DNA of 64,000 nt. It comes from Melioribacter sp051488665 (GTDB lineage Bacteria; Bacteroidota; Ignavibacteria; Ignavibacteriales; Melioribacteraceae). The notes beneath the pieces were generated by a model that ran no database searches, was not told the DNA's origin, and saw only the letters and a program-made list of their open reading frames with translations. Every line of letters begins with the position of its first letter. Within the stretch, counting starts at the first letter, position 1. Of the stretch, positions 24,119-34,317 are shown piece after piece. The DNA lies in the NCBI RefSeq assembly GCF_051488665.1, contig NZ_JBPSEG010000002.1, forward strand, positions 186,001 to 250,000. The letters run 5' to 3'. The position numbers and the translations under genes are program-made.

Positions 24119-27034
24119 CTATTTAATTTTCGGTCTTAAATCGTCCGTGGATTGTTTTGTATGAAAGTCTATTGCAGGCGGTCGTTCTTTCTTTTCGAAG
24201 AGTTCCGCAATTGTTGCATAATCAATTTTGTATTTCGGATTAAATTCATTCGACAGCATATATTTCGTCAGACTATAGAGCAACTGTTTTGCCGCAGGTC
24301 GTTCATCTAAATTCGATTGTAAGTCTGCGCTGCAAACCATAATTTTTCCTTCTCCGACTCGGGCTTCGAAAAGTAAGGCTAAACGTCGATTCAAAAACCA
24401 TGTATCGATCGGTTGTATCAGTGGTTTAAATTCCGGCGGAAACAACTCAAGATTCATTACCTGCTGACGGTTTAGAATTTCCCACCATTGCAAATTGCTG
24501 TGGAATTCTGTGGGGAAATCCGAAAATGCCGGATGTTCGGGATTACACAAAATGCCCAGAGTATGCGGCGGACGCATCTTAAACCACGATGTATTCCAAA
24601 ATACCGGATTCAAATACTGAATTACATCTTTGCCGTGTTCTACTTTGCCGGCGGCATGTAAAAATACTTTTCCGCCGTTCTTTAGCGCCGAATAGGCTTT
24701 TTCATCGAGTTCATTACAAAAATAAATTTCATGCATATCGAGCGCCGGAAGTTCAGCCGGATAAACCCAGAAATCCCAGCAATTTGTATAATTGGCTACC
24801 GAAACCGATAAAGTCATTTTTTGAGCCTTTGTAATTTGCGAAAGAGGCAAATCGATGGAACCAAGCTTTATACAATTGTCGAGCGGTATGTCGCGCTCAC
24901 TTAAAGAACCTTGAGCAACTATGTTTCCTGCGGATTCGGTTATCTTCCAATGCGCCGCAATATTTTTCAGCGGATGCGCGCCGAAATTAAAAACTTCCAG
25001 TTCAGCTTCAAAATTCTCATTATTCATAAAAACAAATTTCGGTAATCGCGCAAGAGGAACTGTCTGTCCGAAAAATCGTTTGAACTCATGGGCGGTTATA
25101 TAACCCTTTTCTTCCCAGAATGCATTGAGCACACCTACGAGCGCAGTTCCCTGCCCCGGATAATCATTTAAAGCAAGCAATTGTATTCCTGCCAGATTAC
25201 GAGTACGCAAAGCGGCTTCGATTTCAAATTTGTAGCACAAAGCCTGCAGTTTTCCCGACGCCATCAAAAAATCTTCCGCTTGTTCCCCCATATGATTCTT
25301 TGTTAATACTTCCCGGAACAATTCGAAATTCTTTGCTTTGTAGACGCCCGTATACTTATCAATTTCCTTGAAATCCGGATACGCGCAATGCTGCCCCATT
25401 TCGTGCACTACGTAGGGAACTGTGTATTGTTCAATTTTATTAGAATAATCGAACTTACTTTCGGGACGGTTTTTCCAGAGAAGTCCGCGCGGTTCCGATC
25501 TGACGATAAATTGACTCTCCGGAACGAGAGGCCAACTTTTTCCGATTGACGCGCTCGTATAAACTCTGCGGTTGTCTTTCTCTTTCCAGTGATTGACAAG
25601 TTTGCCCAGGTATTCCGCTTGATTCCGCCCCGCCGGTTCATTGCCGTATGCCATCATACAAAATGAAGGATGGTTGCCGTAAGCGTCTAAAATACGATCG
25701 GTTTCATCGTAAATATATTGATCGATCGGCTTGCCGTCTCCTAAACTTGTTCCGTGATTAGCCCAACTGGGACCTTCAATCTGTAAATAAAATCCCAATT
25801 TGTCCGCGGCGGAAAATGCCGCTTCAGGAGGGCACCAGGAATGAAAACGCATATGGTTCAAACCGAAATCTTTACATATTTTGAAAATCCTTTCCCACGA
25901 TTCTTCGTCTGTCGGCGGATAACCTGTTTTGGGAAAAACACAATTCTCAACAGTCCCTCTTAAAAAAACGGGACGATTGTTAACGCTAAAACGGGTTCCG
26001 TCAATTGAAAACGAACGCATTCCAAATTGAATTACACTCTCATCGGTATTTCCGGATTCATCCGTCACGACCGCAGTCATCTTATAAAGAGCTGGATTAA
26101 ATTCATCCCAGAATTGAACATTTTTGCCCATCGGATAAATTATTTCAATCTGCGATTTTCCTTTTTCGGCGATTATTTCCTGACTCAAAGGTTCAACTGT
26201 ATGCTCTACCGGCGAATTAAATGATTTTGCTCGAAGCGTTATTCTTGCTACCTCACTTTTATCTAAAATGTTATCGATAATTATTACCGCTTTTACGGAT
26301 TTCTCTTCGATATTCGGATAAAGTTTGATAACGTCAAAAGAAACGGGCGGTCCGGATTTAAGACAAATATCGCCAATTATTCCGTTCCAGTTGCCTTGTG
26401 TTTGATCCGTAATGCTGTGCGAATCCGGGCCGACGTTTATTTCTTTAATCCGATTATCAACTCTGATAGAAATAATATGATTGCCCGGCGTTAATAATTT
26501 TGATAAATCGTAGCGATGGGGCGTTGAAAGACTGTTCCGCATTCCGACTTTTATGCTGTCGATCCACACAGTTGTTTCCCAATGAGGACGCTCCAGAAAC
26601 AATTCAATCTTTCGCCCTTTCCAATCGGCAGGAATATAGACATCGCGCTGATACCATGCCGCTCCAATATAATGTTTGTTTGGCGTGAGCCAGAATGGAA
26701 ATTTAAGGTTATCTTTTTTTCTGTACTTTGCCATCTCCGGTCTAAAATACCATGAACTGTCGTATATGCTGCCGGTCCACTTTGTGTCAACAGAGAGTTC
26801 GTCGCCTTTGTTGTTATCTCTCATAGAACCGGGCAGAGTTACATAATCCTTTAATTTTTTTCCGTACCAGTTTAGTTTGATTCCTACGTCGTCCCGATCA
26901 ATTTGAAAACGCCACTTACCCTTTAAAAAAATTGCGTCGTCCCCGGTTGTTTTTGCAAAATGTAATTTTCCGGGAAAAGACAAAAAGGCAAAAACTAATA
27001 AAACACTCGCACAAATTTTAGATATATTATTCAT
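24119..27034 (-). CDS. Exported GH2-family glycoside hydrolase
   Basis: The 971-residue protein has a signal peptide, the GH2 sugar-binding jelly roll (about residues 100-225, with ERPHWETTVWIDS), an immunoglobulin-like domain and a TIM barrel. The barrel carries the acid/base motif MMAYGNEPAGRN and a likely nucleophile Glu in YVVHEMGQHC, and a long C-terminal extension follows. GH2 covers beta-galactosidase, beta-glucuronidase, beta-mannosidase and related exo-enzymes. In an RG-I locus removal of galactose or uronic acid from side chains is likely but not proven. It lies 76 nt after the GH115 gene. No T9SS domain is present, so it is probably periplasmic. Confidence 0.88.
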   Translation of the reverse strand: MNNISKICASVLLVFAFLSFPGKLHFAKTTGDDAIFLKGKWRFQIDRDDVGIKLNWYGKKLKDYVTLPGSMRDNNKGDELSVDTKWTGSIYDSSWYFRPEMAKYRKKDNLKFPFWLTPNKHYIGAAWYQRDVYIPADWKGRKIELFLERPHWETTVWIDSIKVGMRNSLSTPHRYDLSKLLTPGNHIISIRVDNRIKEINVGPDSHSITDQTQGNWNGIIGDICLKSGPPVSFDVIKLYPNIEEKSVKAVIIIDNILDKSEVARITLRAKSFNSPVEHTVEPLSQEIIAEKGKSQIEIIYPMGKNVQFWDEFNPALYKMTAVVTDESGNTDESVIQFGMRSFSIDGTRFSVNNRPVFLRGTVENCVFPKTGYPPTDEESWERIFKICKDFGLNHMRFHSWCPPEAAFSAADKLGFYLQIEGPSWANHGTSLGDGKPIDQYIYDETDRILDAYGNHPSFCMMAYGNEPAGRNQAEYLGKLVNHWKEKDNRRVYTSASIGKSWPLVPESQFIVRSEPRGLLWKNRPESKFDYSNKIEQYTVPYVVHEMGQHCAYPDFKEIDKYTGVYKAKNFELFREVLTKNHMGEQAEDFLMASGKLQALCYKFEIEAALRTRNLAGIQLLALNDYPGQGTALVGVLNAFWEEKGYITAHEFKRFFGQTVPLARLPKFVFMNNENFEAELEVFNFGAHPLKNIAAHWKITESAGNIVAQGSLSERDIPLDNCIKLGSIDLPLSQITKAQKMTLSVSVANYTNCWDFWVYPAELPALDMHEIYFCNELDEKAYSALKNGGKVFLHAAGKVEHGKDVIQYLNPVFWNTSWFKMRPPHTLGILCNPEHPAFSDFPTEFHSNLQWWEILNRQQVMNLELFPPEFKPLIQPIDTWFLNRRLALLFEARVGEGKIMVCSADLQSNLDERPAAKQLLYSLTKYMLSNEFNPKYKIDYATIAELFEKKERPPAIDFHTKQSTDDLRPKIK

Positions 27035-27110
27035 AATTTATAAATGTATAGATGATACTTGCCGTTTCATTCAAAAGTGATCAACCAGAAAGAATAATGA
27101 CTTCACAAAT

Positions 27111-29549
27111 TCAGTAAATAATAATTTTGCTGATTGCTAAGCCGGGATCGAGGAGAGACAGCTGCAAATCGATCGAGCTGTCTTCATTAAGAGTGAATTC
27201 GGTTTTCGCACTGGAAAAACCCCGCAGCACATTCTTGCTCCATTCATCGCTTTTAGAGGGCGTATTTACATCGACAATATCGACAAGGCGACCGTTTATC
27301 GATACTGCGGTACGAAGTCCGCGCGTTTCATTAATTGAATGTGTAGGCAGGCAAATCAATTCAACGGTACGTCTGCCTTTGGGAAGATTCAATCTAATAG
27401 AAGCGTCCGGAGCCTGTAAAGCGCCTACTTCGTTGTAGAGCCGCCCGTTAAAGTTTTTCCACGACAGACTCACACCGTCTGCTCCCAATCCCGGTAGGAG
27501 GCACAATCTTGTTGAATCATATTTTAAATCTTTGACGGAAATTGCAATAATCGGTTTTTGTTTTTTTGCCGACGACATAATTTTATCATTATATAAATTT
27601 GAATCCGGCATGCCAAACACTGGTCGATTGCGCGGATTCATTGACATTATTCCGTTCCATTTACCGCCGGAAATTTTTTTGTTATAGATATCCGTTAACT
27701 CCTTAATTTTCTCGTATGCCATTTTCGACTTATTAAAATTACCCAATCGAGCATAGAAATGTTTTTCGTTCATATATGCGGCTCCGAGTACGGGATAAAC
27801 AATCAATTGGAAATACGCGTCCCGTAGTCTCTCCGGCAACCGGTCATTCAGCTTTAGCGTTTCATTCACTATCTCTTTATATGCCGTTATTCTCTCGCGC
27901 ATTTCTTCTTCCGTAAAATTGAGTTTATCAATATGTTCGGGTTTACCGGAAGCCGCCAGGCGATAATACCCGTTTTTAATTCTAGCAATGGCGCCGGCAT
28001 ATTTATTTCCGAAATTTATAGCAGCCCATTTCTCCGGGAATTTTTCCGCATCCGCAGGCTGCCATGATTTTATATCCCAAGCCAGATTCATTGCAAATTC
28101 GATTTCCATTTCCGCAGGTTTAATATCGCCGACATTAAAAACCCATAAGCGGTCGGCCCCGTTTTCATAAGCTTTACTCATTTCAAATGAAATAAGCGCA
28201 GGCGAAGTGGAGCACAACCATAAATAATCTTCCGGAGCTCCCCAGTACGATAAATGATAATAGACTCCGCTACCCCCGCTTCGTTTTTGTTCCTCAAGCG
28301 TAGGGAGTTTACGAATATAACCGTGATTGTCGTCAGCCCATACGATTGTTACGTCGTCCGGGACTTGAACTCCGGCGTAATAAAGATTAAGCACTTCTTT
28401 ATAAGGACAAAATATTTGAGGAATTTCGGAGGGCGCTTTCTTGAAATGTTCGGAAAGAAGCCGCCTTTGGTCTGCGATTACTTTGTTCAAAAGCTCAACT
28501 TTGTCTTTCGTATTGTCGGGACCGGGCATGCCGCTGTCGTGAATTCCGCGCATCCCAATTGTAAAGACTGCTTCAAGATTCAGAGCCGCTACTTCCTCAA
28601 TCCTGTCTTCCCAATATTTTTTAATTTCATCCGAGTTAGTGTCGTAACGCCATTCTCCGGGTTGTTTTCCGTACTCCGTCACAAAATTATTTTTCCATTC
28701 GTCCACGTTATTTCTGAGCATCGGTTCGGCGTGACTCGAGCCGACTACAATACTATATTTTTTAGCGGTTTGCGGATTCGATTTGTAATAGAAAAACGCT
28801 TTAGTGCAAGGGTGCATGGCAGGCCATATGAAATTTGCTTTGAGTCTCAGCATCAGTTCAAATATCAAAGCGTATGTTTTGGGTCCTATATCTTTGATAT
28901 CCGTATCTATATTGTCAGCAGCCCACGGCTGCAGACCCCAGTCTTCGTCGTTCAGAAAAATGCTTCGATATTTTACCGAAGGCGGTCCCATTACAATATT
29001 ATCAATCTCAATCGAAAGCTCCTTTCGTTTTTCGGGTAGAAGGTCAGCCCAGAAGACCCAGGGCGAAACGCCAAGAAGTTTTGACAATTCGAATATTCCG
29101 TAAGCCGTACCCCGCGGATCGCTGCCGCATATTACGAGCGCGCCGGTAATGCCAGGCAGAGGATTGTCTATTATTTCTATTTTAAAACTTTCCCATTTGC
29201 CTTTTATCGTATCGACAGAAAGTTTCCCTTCCCGTATCATCCGATCAATAAATTTAGATTTGCCTATTGTGCCAACAATAATCGCAGAAGGCAAATTAAT
29301 GTTTAGATCATTATGGATTTCAGGTGCGACGTCCGTAAGCAAGCTTATATCTTTTGCCAGCGCCCGTGCGGATATACCGACCACTTCGGCGTCGTTACTG
29401 TCAACAATTACAGGAGCAACAAAATTATCCCTGACAATATGGAATTCTTTCTTGCCGTTCTTTTTTATAACTGCATCCGCCCTGCCTAAGCTTGAAATCA
29501 TAATTACGGTTAAGAGAATTAATACGGAAGTCAGACTCGGCTTTTTCAT
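27111..29549 (-). CDS. Exported GH115-family alpha-glucuronidase-like enzyme
   Basis: GH115 enzymes remove (4-O-methyl-)glucuronic acid from polysaccharides. The 812-residue protein has a signal peptide, an N-terminal domain, and the barrel signature VKYRSIFLNDEDWGLQPW followed by LKANFIWPAMHP, VVGSSHAEPMLRNN, FTIGMRGIHDSGMPGP and VWADDNHGYIRKLP, characteristic of the family. A C-terminal beta domain follows. On pectin, glucuronic acid occurs on RG-I galactan or arabinogalactan side chains, which would fit this locus. It lies 76 nt before GH2 and after the GH106 gene. Confidence 0.9.
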   Translation of the reverse strand: MKKPSLTSVLILLTVIMISSLGRADAVIKKNGKKEFHIVRDNFVAPVIVDSNDAEVVGISARALAKDISLLTDVAPEIHNDLNINLPSAIIVGTIGKSKFIDRMIREGKLSVDTIKGKWESFKIEIIDNPLPGITGALVICGSDPRGTAYGIFELSKLLGVSPWVFWADLLPEKRKELSIEIDNIVMGPPSVKYRSIFLNDEDWGLQPWAADNIDTDIKDIGPKTYALIFELMLRLKANFIWPAMHPCTKAFFYYKSNPQTAKKYSIVVGSSHAEPMLRNNVDEWKNNFVTEYGKQPGEWRYDTNSDEIKKYWEDRIEEVAALNLEAVFTIGMRGIHDSGMPGPDNTKDKVELLNKVIADQRRLLSEHFKKAPSEIPQIFCPYKEVLNLYYAGVQVPDDVTIVWADDNHGYIRKLPTLEEQKRSGGSGVYYHLSYWGAPEDYLWLCSTSPALISFEMSKAYENGADRLWVFNVGDIKPAEMEIEFAMNLAWDIKSWQPADAEKFPEKWAAINFGNKYAGAIARIKNGYYRLAASGKPEHIDKLNFTEEEMRERITAYKEIVNETLKLNDRLPERLRDAYFQLIVYPVLGAAYMNEKHFYARLGNFNKSKMAYEKIKELTDIYNKKISGGKWNGIMSMNPRNRPVFGMPDSNLYNDKIMSSAKKQKPIIAISVKDLKYDSTRLCLLPGLGADGVSLSWKNFNGRLYNEVGALQAPDASIRLNLPKGRRTVELICLPTHSINETRGLRTAVSINGRLVDIVDVNTPSKSDEWSKNVLRGFSSAKTEFTLNEDSSIDLQLSLLDPGLAISKIIIY

Positions 29550-29718
29550 TTAATGCATATAATTGTTTTTTTGATGCTCAACTATAATTGAGATGCTTTG
29601 CCGTGTGAAGAATTTTTGAAGAGTACAAAAGATGATAATCTTAAACAGTTGTCTATACCGCTTAAAAGATCAGTAATTCGAAATATGAACCGGCAGTATC
29701 AACATAAATTTGTAAAAT

Positions 29719-32583
29719 CTATTTTACGCTTACGCCTATTAACCTCACCGGGCCGATTAAACCGGACTCGAGGGGTTCCCAATTTTTTGCCGTGAACAAT
29801 CCGTTTTCATCCAGATTTTTTCTTTCTCTGGCGGCAAAGTTTATATTATAAAATTTTTTGTAATTGATTCCGTTCTTATCCATGTATATAATCCTGTTAG
29901 CCATCAGATTTGTTACGCGAACTTCGAGGATATTTTCATCCTTCAATTTATTTTTGTCAATTATAACATGGAATTCGGGTCCAATTAGAGTTGTAATCTT
30001 TTCGCCGTTGAGATAAACTTCGGCAGAGCTGCATACTTTGCCCAGCTCGATCATAATTGCGTCCGAACCGAACCCCGGATTGGCAAAAGCGATTGAATAG
30101 CTCGCCGTACCGGAGAACCATTTCAAATCATCGGAATATTCGGTCCACGATTTCAAATTGTTCGTCTTGAATGAATCGGGTAATACAGGGCCTCCATTAA
30201 TAAACTTGATTTGCCATTCCCCGTTCAACGTAAGCGTATCCCCCGCGGATTTATAAAACTTATATTCTTCCGTATTTTGATCTCCAGGATACCATTGCAA
30301 AATGAGAGTTTCGCCTTTTTTAATATCGAGATAAACGCCGGCATAATTATCATCGATAATTTTGATTTTTGCTTTCCCGTATTTCCTATTCATCGGATCG
30401 AACAAAATTGCGCTGTTTCCTCCTTTGCGAATTCTAATCCAGCCGTCGACATCCTTTTCGCTCCAATTACTTATAAAATAGCAGAGTCCGTCTTCCCGCA
30501 TTACCCTGTTAAACCATAAACCTTCGTCGGCTAAATTTTCGGGATATACATTAATAACACCCAGAACTTTTGATAAGCTGTCGGCTACAATAAATTTTCC
30601 TTTGCCTAATTTGGAAATTCCGTATCCTTCTTCCGGCTGCAAGTTAACTTCGCTCAATTGCTTTTTGAAAACTTCCCTGTTTTCATTTAGGTTTTGCAGC
30701 CCCGGAACGTCTTTGGGCAGGTTATTGCTGAATATAACCGTCGCTCCTTCTTCCGCCAATTCAATTAGTTTTTTTAACGTATTCAACGGCATGTAATCGG
30801 TCCCCGGCACGACAATTACTTTGTAACTTACACTATTGCCTGCGACAATTTTATTATTTTCAACCGTCAGATTATGTAATAGCCTGTCGGAGACGAAATC
30901 GAATTGGTAACCCTCATTTAAAAAATATTCGCTTAGTCGTTCCAGGTCTTTCGTCAGTTCGTCCCGATGAGTTCCAAGATGTTTCAAAAGCGTTCCGTCT
31001 CTTTTAGCCCAGATATCATACACCGGATAGTAGAGTAAAATTTCGTTATCAGGTTTGGAGGATTGCAAGAATGACTGACAAACGGATACGTACTCGTTGA
31101 CCGCACTCAGGTCTTTCCACCAGGTATTTGTCGGAGCAAAATGAACGGAAGCATAGAAAAGTCGCCCGGGCCATCCTTCCGAAAACGGAGAATACGGAGT
31201 TCCGTGATAGACAAGATGATTAACGCCGTTTGCTAAATAACGATCGAAATTTTTCTTTGCGTCGGATAATGTTGAAAGGAAATGTTCGTTAAGCCATGTC
31301 GCCGCTTCGGCGGATACCAATTTTTTACCCGCAACATGCCCCGCCGACGATGCCAATTTAATTCGCAACGGGGAATCGCCTTCGGTTTCCGGAATATCGC
31401 TTGCGGCATAAAGGTCGAGCACGTTTGCAGGCGAGCCATGCGCCTGATTGCGTACGACTGCATTATAATTACGCGACCAATTTTTCCATACTTTTGTAAA
31501 GCGTTCCAGCAACAAATCGGAAATTGTTTCCCTGTAATCAGAGATTACTCGCGAGTTCATCTCTTCGGTATCTTCGCCGAACAGCGCGGGCAAATAATTC
31601 CTAAGATCGTACCCTCTCAATCTTTTGAATTCTTCGAACATAAGCGGAGTCCAATCCGCCTCGCCTATTGCGTCGTCCACTTCGTAAGAATCGTTAAAAA
31701 ACGCTCTTATACCGTCGAGTTTATTCCCTTTTGCATTGTTATCAAATTGCGCTAAAAAATGTTTGATTGCTTTTTCAGAAAAATGGTCTATTACGTTGCC
31801 TTCCCCTCCTCTGCCGGCTCTTTCGACCATTTTACCGTGCCATCCCTGAAAAACAGCATAAAGTTTCCATTGCCCTTCGGGCGCAGTCCAGTTCAATTTG
31901 CCGTCTATCTCTACTTTATCCGTTAGATTGACCTTTTCGCCTTTATCGTTATAAGCCATCAGAGCGACTAAAGGAAGACTTCTTTTGAACCGCACCTGAT
32001 CGAGCGCAAGTTCTTGAAGATTTGGATTGGCGCTTATAGGATATTTTATCTCCGATATATCAACTTTACGCCTCACGGCTCTTACAAGCGGTTCCTGAAC
32101 AAACTCGATCTTTTCTTTTAACTTCTCGCCCGAATTCAATTTATAAACTTTATAACGAACATTTTTACAAGCGTCCTCGTCAGAAATCCACGGACCGCCG
32201 AAAGGCCAGCCTGAAGCGTTTGCCACGTCGACACCGAGTCCCAATTCCTTGCCTATATTCAAAGTATGCTCAAGCATATCCATCCAGCGCGGAGTCAAAA
32301 ACTTAATATCTTTGTCTTCATAACCTTTGACGCCGTAGATAGCAGTAACTTCAACGCCACCGAAGCCTGCTTTACTCAATTCTTCCATATTTGATTTCAG
32401 ATCGTCTTTTGTAACGGCGCTGCCGTGCCACCACCATCTCGTCCACGGCTTTGTAATGTTATTTACTTCAGGCCATAAATTCTCCTGCCCGTTATTTATT
32501 ACATTGCAGGACAAAAATGTAATTGCGACCGTTAACAAAATGAAAAGATATCCGAACCGAGAAATAATCTTTATCTTTGCCAT
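29719..32583 (-). CDS. Exported GH106-family alpha-L-rhamnosidase-like enzyme
   Basis: The 954-residue protein has an N-terminal hydrophobic export signal with a Cys near residue 26 (TFLSCN), which could make it a lipoprotein. The GH106 opening PWTRWWWHGSAVTKDDL, GFGGVEVTAIYGVKGY and LGVDVANASGWPFGGPW are followed by a barrel with LYAASDIPETEGDSPLR and C-terminal jelly-roll domains. GH106 enzymes release terminal alpha-L-rhamnose, which would feed RhaT and RhaM directly. It lies 33 nt after the PL9 gene. Confidence 0.88.
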   Translation of the reverse strand: MAKIKIISRFGYLFILLTVAITFLSCNVINNGQENLWPEVNNITKPWTRWWWHGSAVTKDDLKSNMEELSKAGFGGVEVTAIYGVKGYEDKDIKFLTPRWMDMLEHTLNIGKELGLGVDVANASGWPFGGPWISDEDACKNVRYKVYKLNSGEKLKEKIEFVQEPLVRAVRRKVDISEIKYPISANPNLQELALDQVRFKRSLPLVALMAYNDKGEKVNLTDKVEIDGKLNWTAPEGQWKLYAVFQGWHGKMVERAGRGGEGNVIDHFSEKAIKHFLAQFDNNAKGNKLDGIRAFFNDSYEVDDAIGEADWTPLMFEEFKRLRGYDLRNYLPALFGEDTEEMNSRVISDYRETISDLLLERFTKVWKNWSRNYNAVVRNQAHGSPANVLDLYAASDIPETEGDSPLRIKLASSAGHVAGKKLVSAEAATWLNEHFLSTLSDAKKNFDRYLANGVNHLVYHGTPYSPFSEGWPGRLFYASVHFAPTNTWWKDLSAVNEYVSVCQSFLQSSKPDNEILLYYPVYDIWAKRDGTLLKHLGTHRDELTKDLERLSEYFLNEGYQFDFVSDRLLHNLTVENNKIVAGNSVSYKVIVVPGTDYMPLNTLKKLIELAEEGATVIFSNNLPKDVPGLQNLNENREVFKKQLSEVNLQPEEGYGISKLGKGKFIVADSLSKVLGVINVYPENLADEGLWFNRVMREDGLCYFISNWSEKDVDGWIRIRKGGNSAILFDPMNRKYGKAKIKIIDDNYAGVYLDIKKGETLILQWYPGDQNTEEYKFYKSAGDTLTLNGEWQIKFINGGPVLPDSFKTNNLKSWTEYSDDLKWFSGTASYSIAFANPGFGSDAIMIELGKVCSSAEVYLNGEKITTLIGPEFHVIIDKNKLKDENILEVRVTNLMANRIIYMDKNGINYKKFYNINFAARERKNLDENGLFTAKNWEPLESGLIGPVRLIGVSVK

Positions 32584-32616
32584 ATCAAATCTGTTTTTAT
32601 GAAAAGATAATGATTA

Positions 32617-34257
32617 CTATTTCAATAAAGTCATCTGTTTTACGACTGAATTATCGTTTATTTTCAATTTATAAAAATACACTCCGCTTGCCAGTCCTTC
32701 CCCGTCGAAGGTTAATTTATAGCTGCCCCTTTCCTGGAATCCGCTAACGAGCGTAGCTATCTTCTGACCCGATGAATTAAATACGGCGAGATTAACAACC
32801 GCAGGCTCGCTTAATTCATATAATATATTGGTTACAGGATTAAAAGGATTTGGATAATTCTGATATAAATTAAAATTGCGGGGCGAATTAATTTCATTTA
32901 GGTTGACGGAAGTAATAAAGCCCGATTCGATCGCGCCAAGGTCGGGAGCGTTACCGAGAAACGGGAATCCGATATCCGTTCCTGCGTCGACTACTTTACT
33001 GCCTTGAGCAGGACTCATAAAATCAATATCGGGCAAACTGCCGTCTTCCTTTCGCGGAGACGCTAATAAATCTATATCGACGCTCTTAAAATCGGCATCC
33101 TCGAGAGATAAGTTTAACTGCCATGAGTTGGTTACAAGTATATTCCTGGCGGTATCGATATAGGCAATGTGTTTATTGCCGAATCCTTTCTGATAGCTCA
33201 AATTATTTTTCAAAACATGGTCGTATCCGTCGCCGTCAATATTATCAGCGTCCTCGCGGCTCGGTCGATTCAGCATATTAAAATTAGTAGTGTTCTGATA
33301 AGCGGAATTATTATACCAGTAATTCCCAGACAGATGATGATTGGCATAAAATCCATTCGCCTTATTTTTTGCCGCTATGCAAAACTGAATTGTATGCATC
33401 GGAACCGGATTGGGAATTCTGTCCGCGGTGTCGTGTGCAAAGCCGCCGGCTTTAAAACCGTTGCCGTCACCGAGGCTTTGAAACGAAGTTGAATATCCGT
33501 TATAAAAAGCCCAGCAGCTGTCGAAGACCACAGACGCGTCGGCGCGAATTATGTCGAAACCGTCGTCGCTGTTGAACCACGCACGACAACCTTTAAACAC
33601 ATTACCCGTTCCGCTTGCGTCGGGATGGCATCCGAAACCGTCCGTATTACCGCCAAGCCCGTCCTCCGATACGTTATCCCAATTCCTGTAGGAATCGCAA
33701 TTGAGAAATAAATTATTTCCTCCTTTATAATGCCTCAATCCCGTTCCCACATTATCGTGCATGCTTATTTGTTCGAATATATTATTACTGCCCCTGCTGT
33801 AAATGCAATACGATTCCGTATGAGATGTTATTGTAACCTGGATGCCCGTCATTTCTATTCCTTTGATGTGGATATAATTTCCGACGACGTAGATACCCAC
33901 GACTCTTTGATTCGCCGGTTTTACATCGGAAAAATCGAACACAGGGGTTTCGCCCGGGTAAGCCCAATATTTGATTGTCTTTCCTTCGGTTCCGCTTTTA
34001 TCCAGATACGTAACGCATGCAAAAAGATTCGACACAACTCTCGAAATCTGATCCTCTCTTACTTTGTAAAGACCGCCGCGTATATAAACAGTATCCCCGG
34101 CTTTGACTAATTCCTGCGCTTTCCGGAGGGATTCGAGCGGCCGGTCGATAGTGCCGGGATTTGAATCACTGCCGTCAGGAGCTACATAAATCTGAGCGCT
34201 AATGTTAATCGTTGTACTTATTATGACAAACAAAACGAATATTAATTTTCTATACAC
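32617..34257 (-). CDS. Secreted PL9-family pectate/rhamnogalacturonan lyase with T9SS tail
   Basis: PL9 lyases are parallel beta-helix enzymes that cut pectate or RG-I by beta-elimination with calcium and a catalytic lysine. The 546-residue protein has a signal peptide and the opening IYVAPDGSDSNPGT. The expected pattern is present: NTDGFGCHPD (Asp 206), SDDGFD (Asp 231, 232, 235) for calcium and GNGFKAGG (Lys 269) for catalysis, then ANGFYANHH. A T9SS domain begins at about residue 462 (YQNYPNPFNPVTNI). The start is GTG with a GAGG site. It is predicted to work on the cell surface or in the medium. Confidence 0.9.
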   Translation of the reverse strand: MYRKLIFVLFVIISTTINISAQIYVAPDGSDSNPGTIDRPLESLRKAQELVKAGDTVYIRGGLYKVREDQISRVVSNLFACVTYLDKSGTEGKTIKYWAYPGETPVFDFSDVKPANQRVVGIYVVGNYIHIKGIEMTGIQVTITSHTESYCIYSRGSNNIFEQISMHDNVGTGLRHYKGGNNLFLNCDSYRNWDNVSEDGLGGNTDGFGCHPDASGTGNVFKGCRAWFNSDDGFDIIRADASVVFDSCWAFYNGYSTSFQSLGDGNGFKAGGFAHDTADRIPNPVPMHTIQFCIAAKNKANGFYANHHLSGNYWYNNSAYQNTTNFNMLNRPSREDADNIDGDGYDHVLKNNLSYQKGFGNKHIAYIDTARNILVTNSWQLNLSLEDADFKSVDIDLLASPRKEDGSLPDIDFMSPAQGSKVVDAGTDIGFPFLGNAPDLGAIESGFITSVNLNEINSPRNFNLYQNYPNPFNPVTNILYELSEPAVVNLAVFNSSGQKIATLVSGFQERGSYKLTFDGEGLASGVYFYKLKINDNSVVKQMTLLK

Positions 34258-34317
34258 AGCAACCTCTTATTAGCTGATTATATCTTTCTCCGAATAAATG
34301 GTAACCGAAGAATAATG

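Noticed and set aside
28254..29553. Plus-strand open frames within the GH115 gene
   Set aside because: They overlap a strong minus-strand enzyme gene and show no domain pattern.
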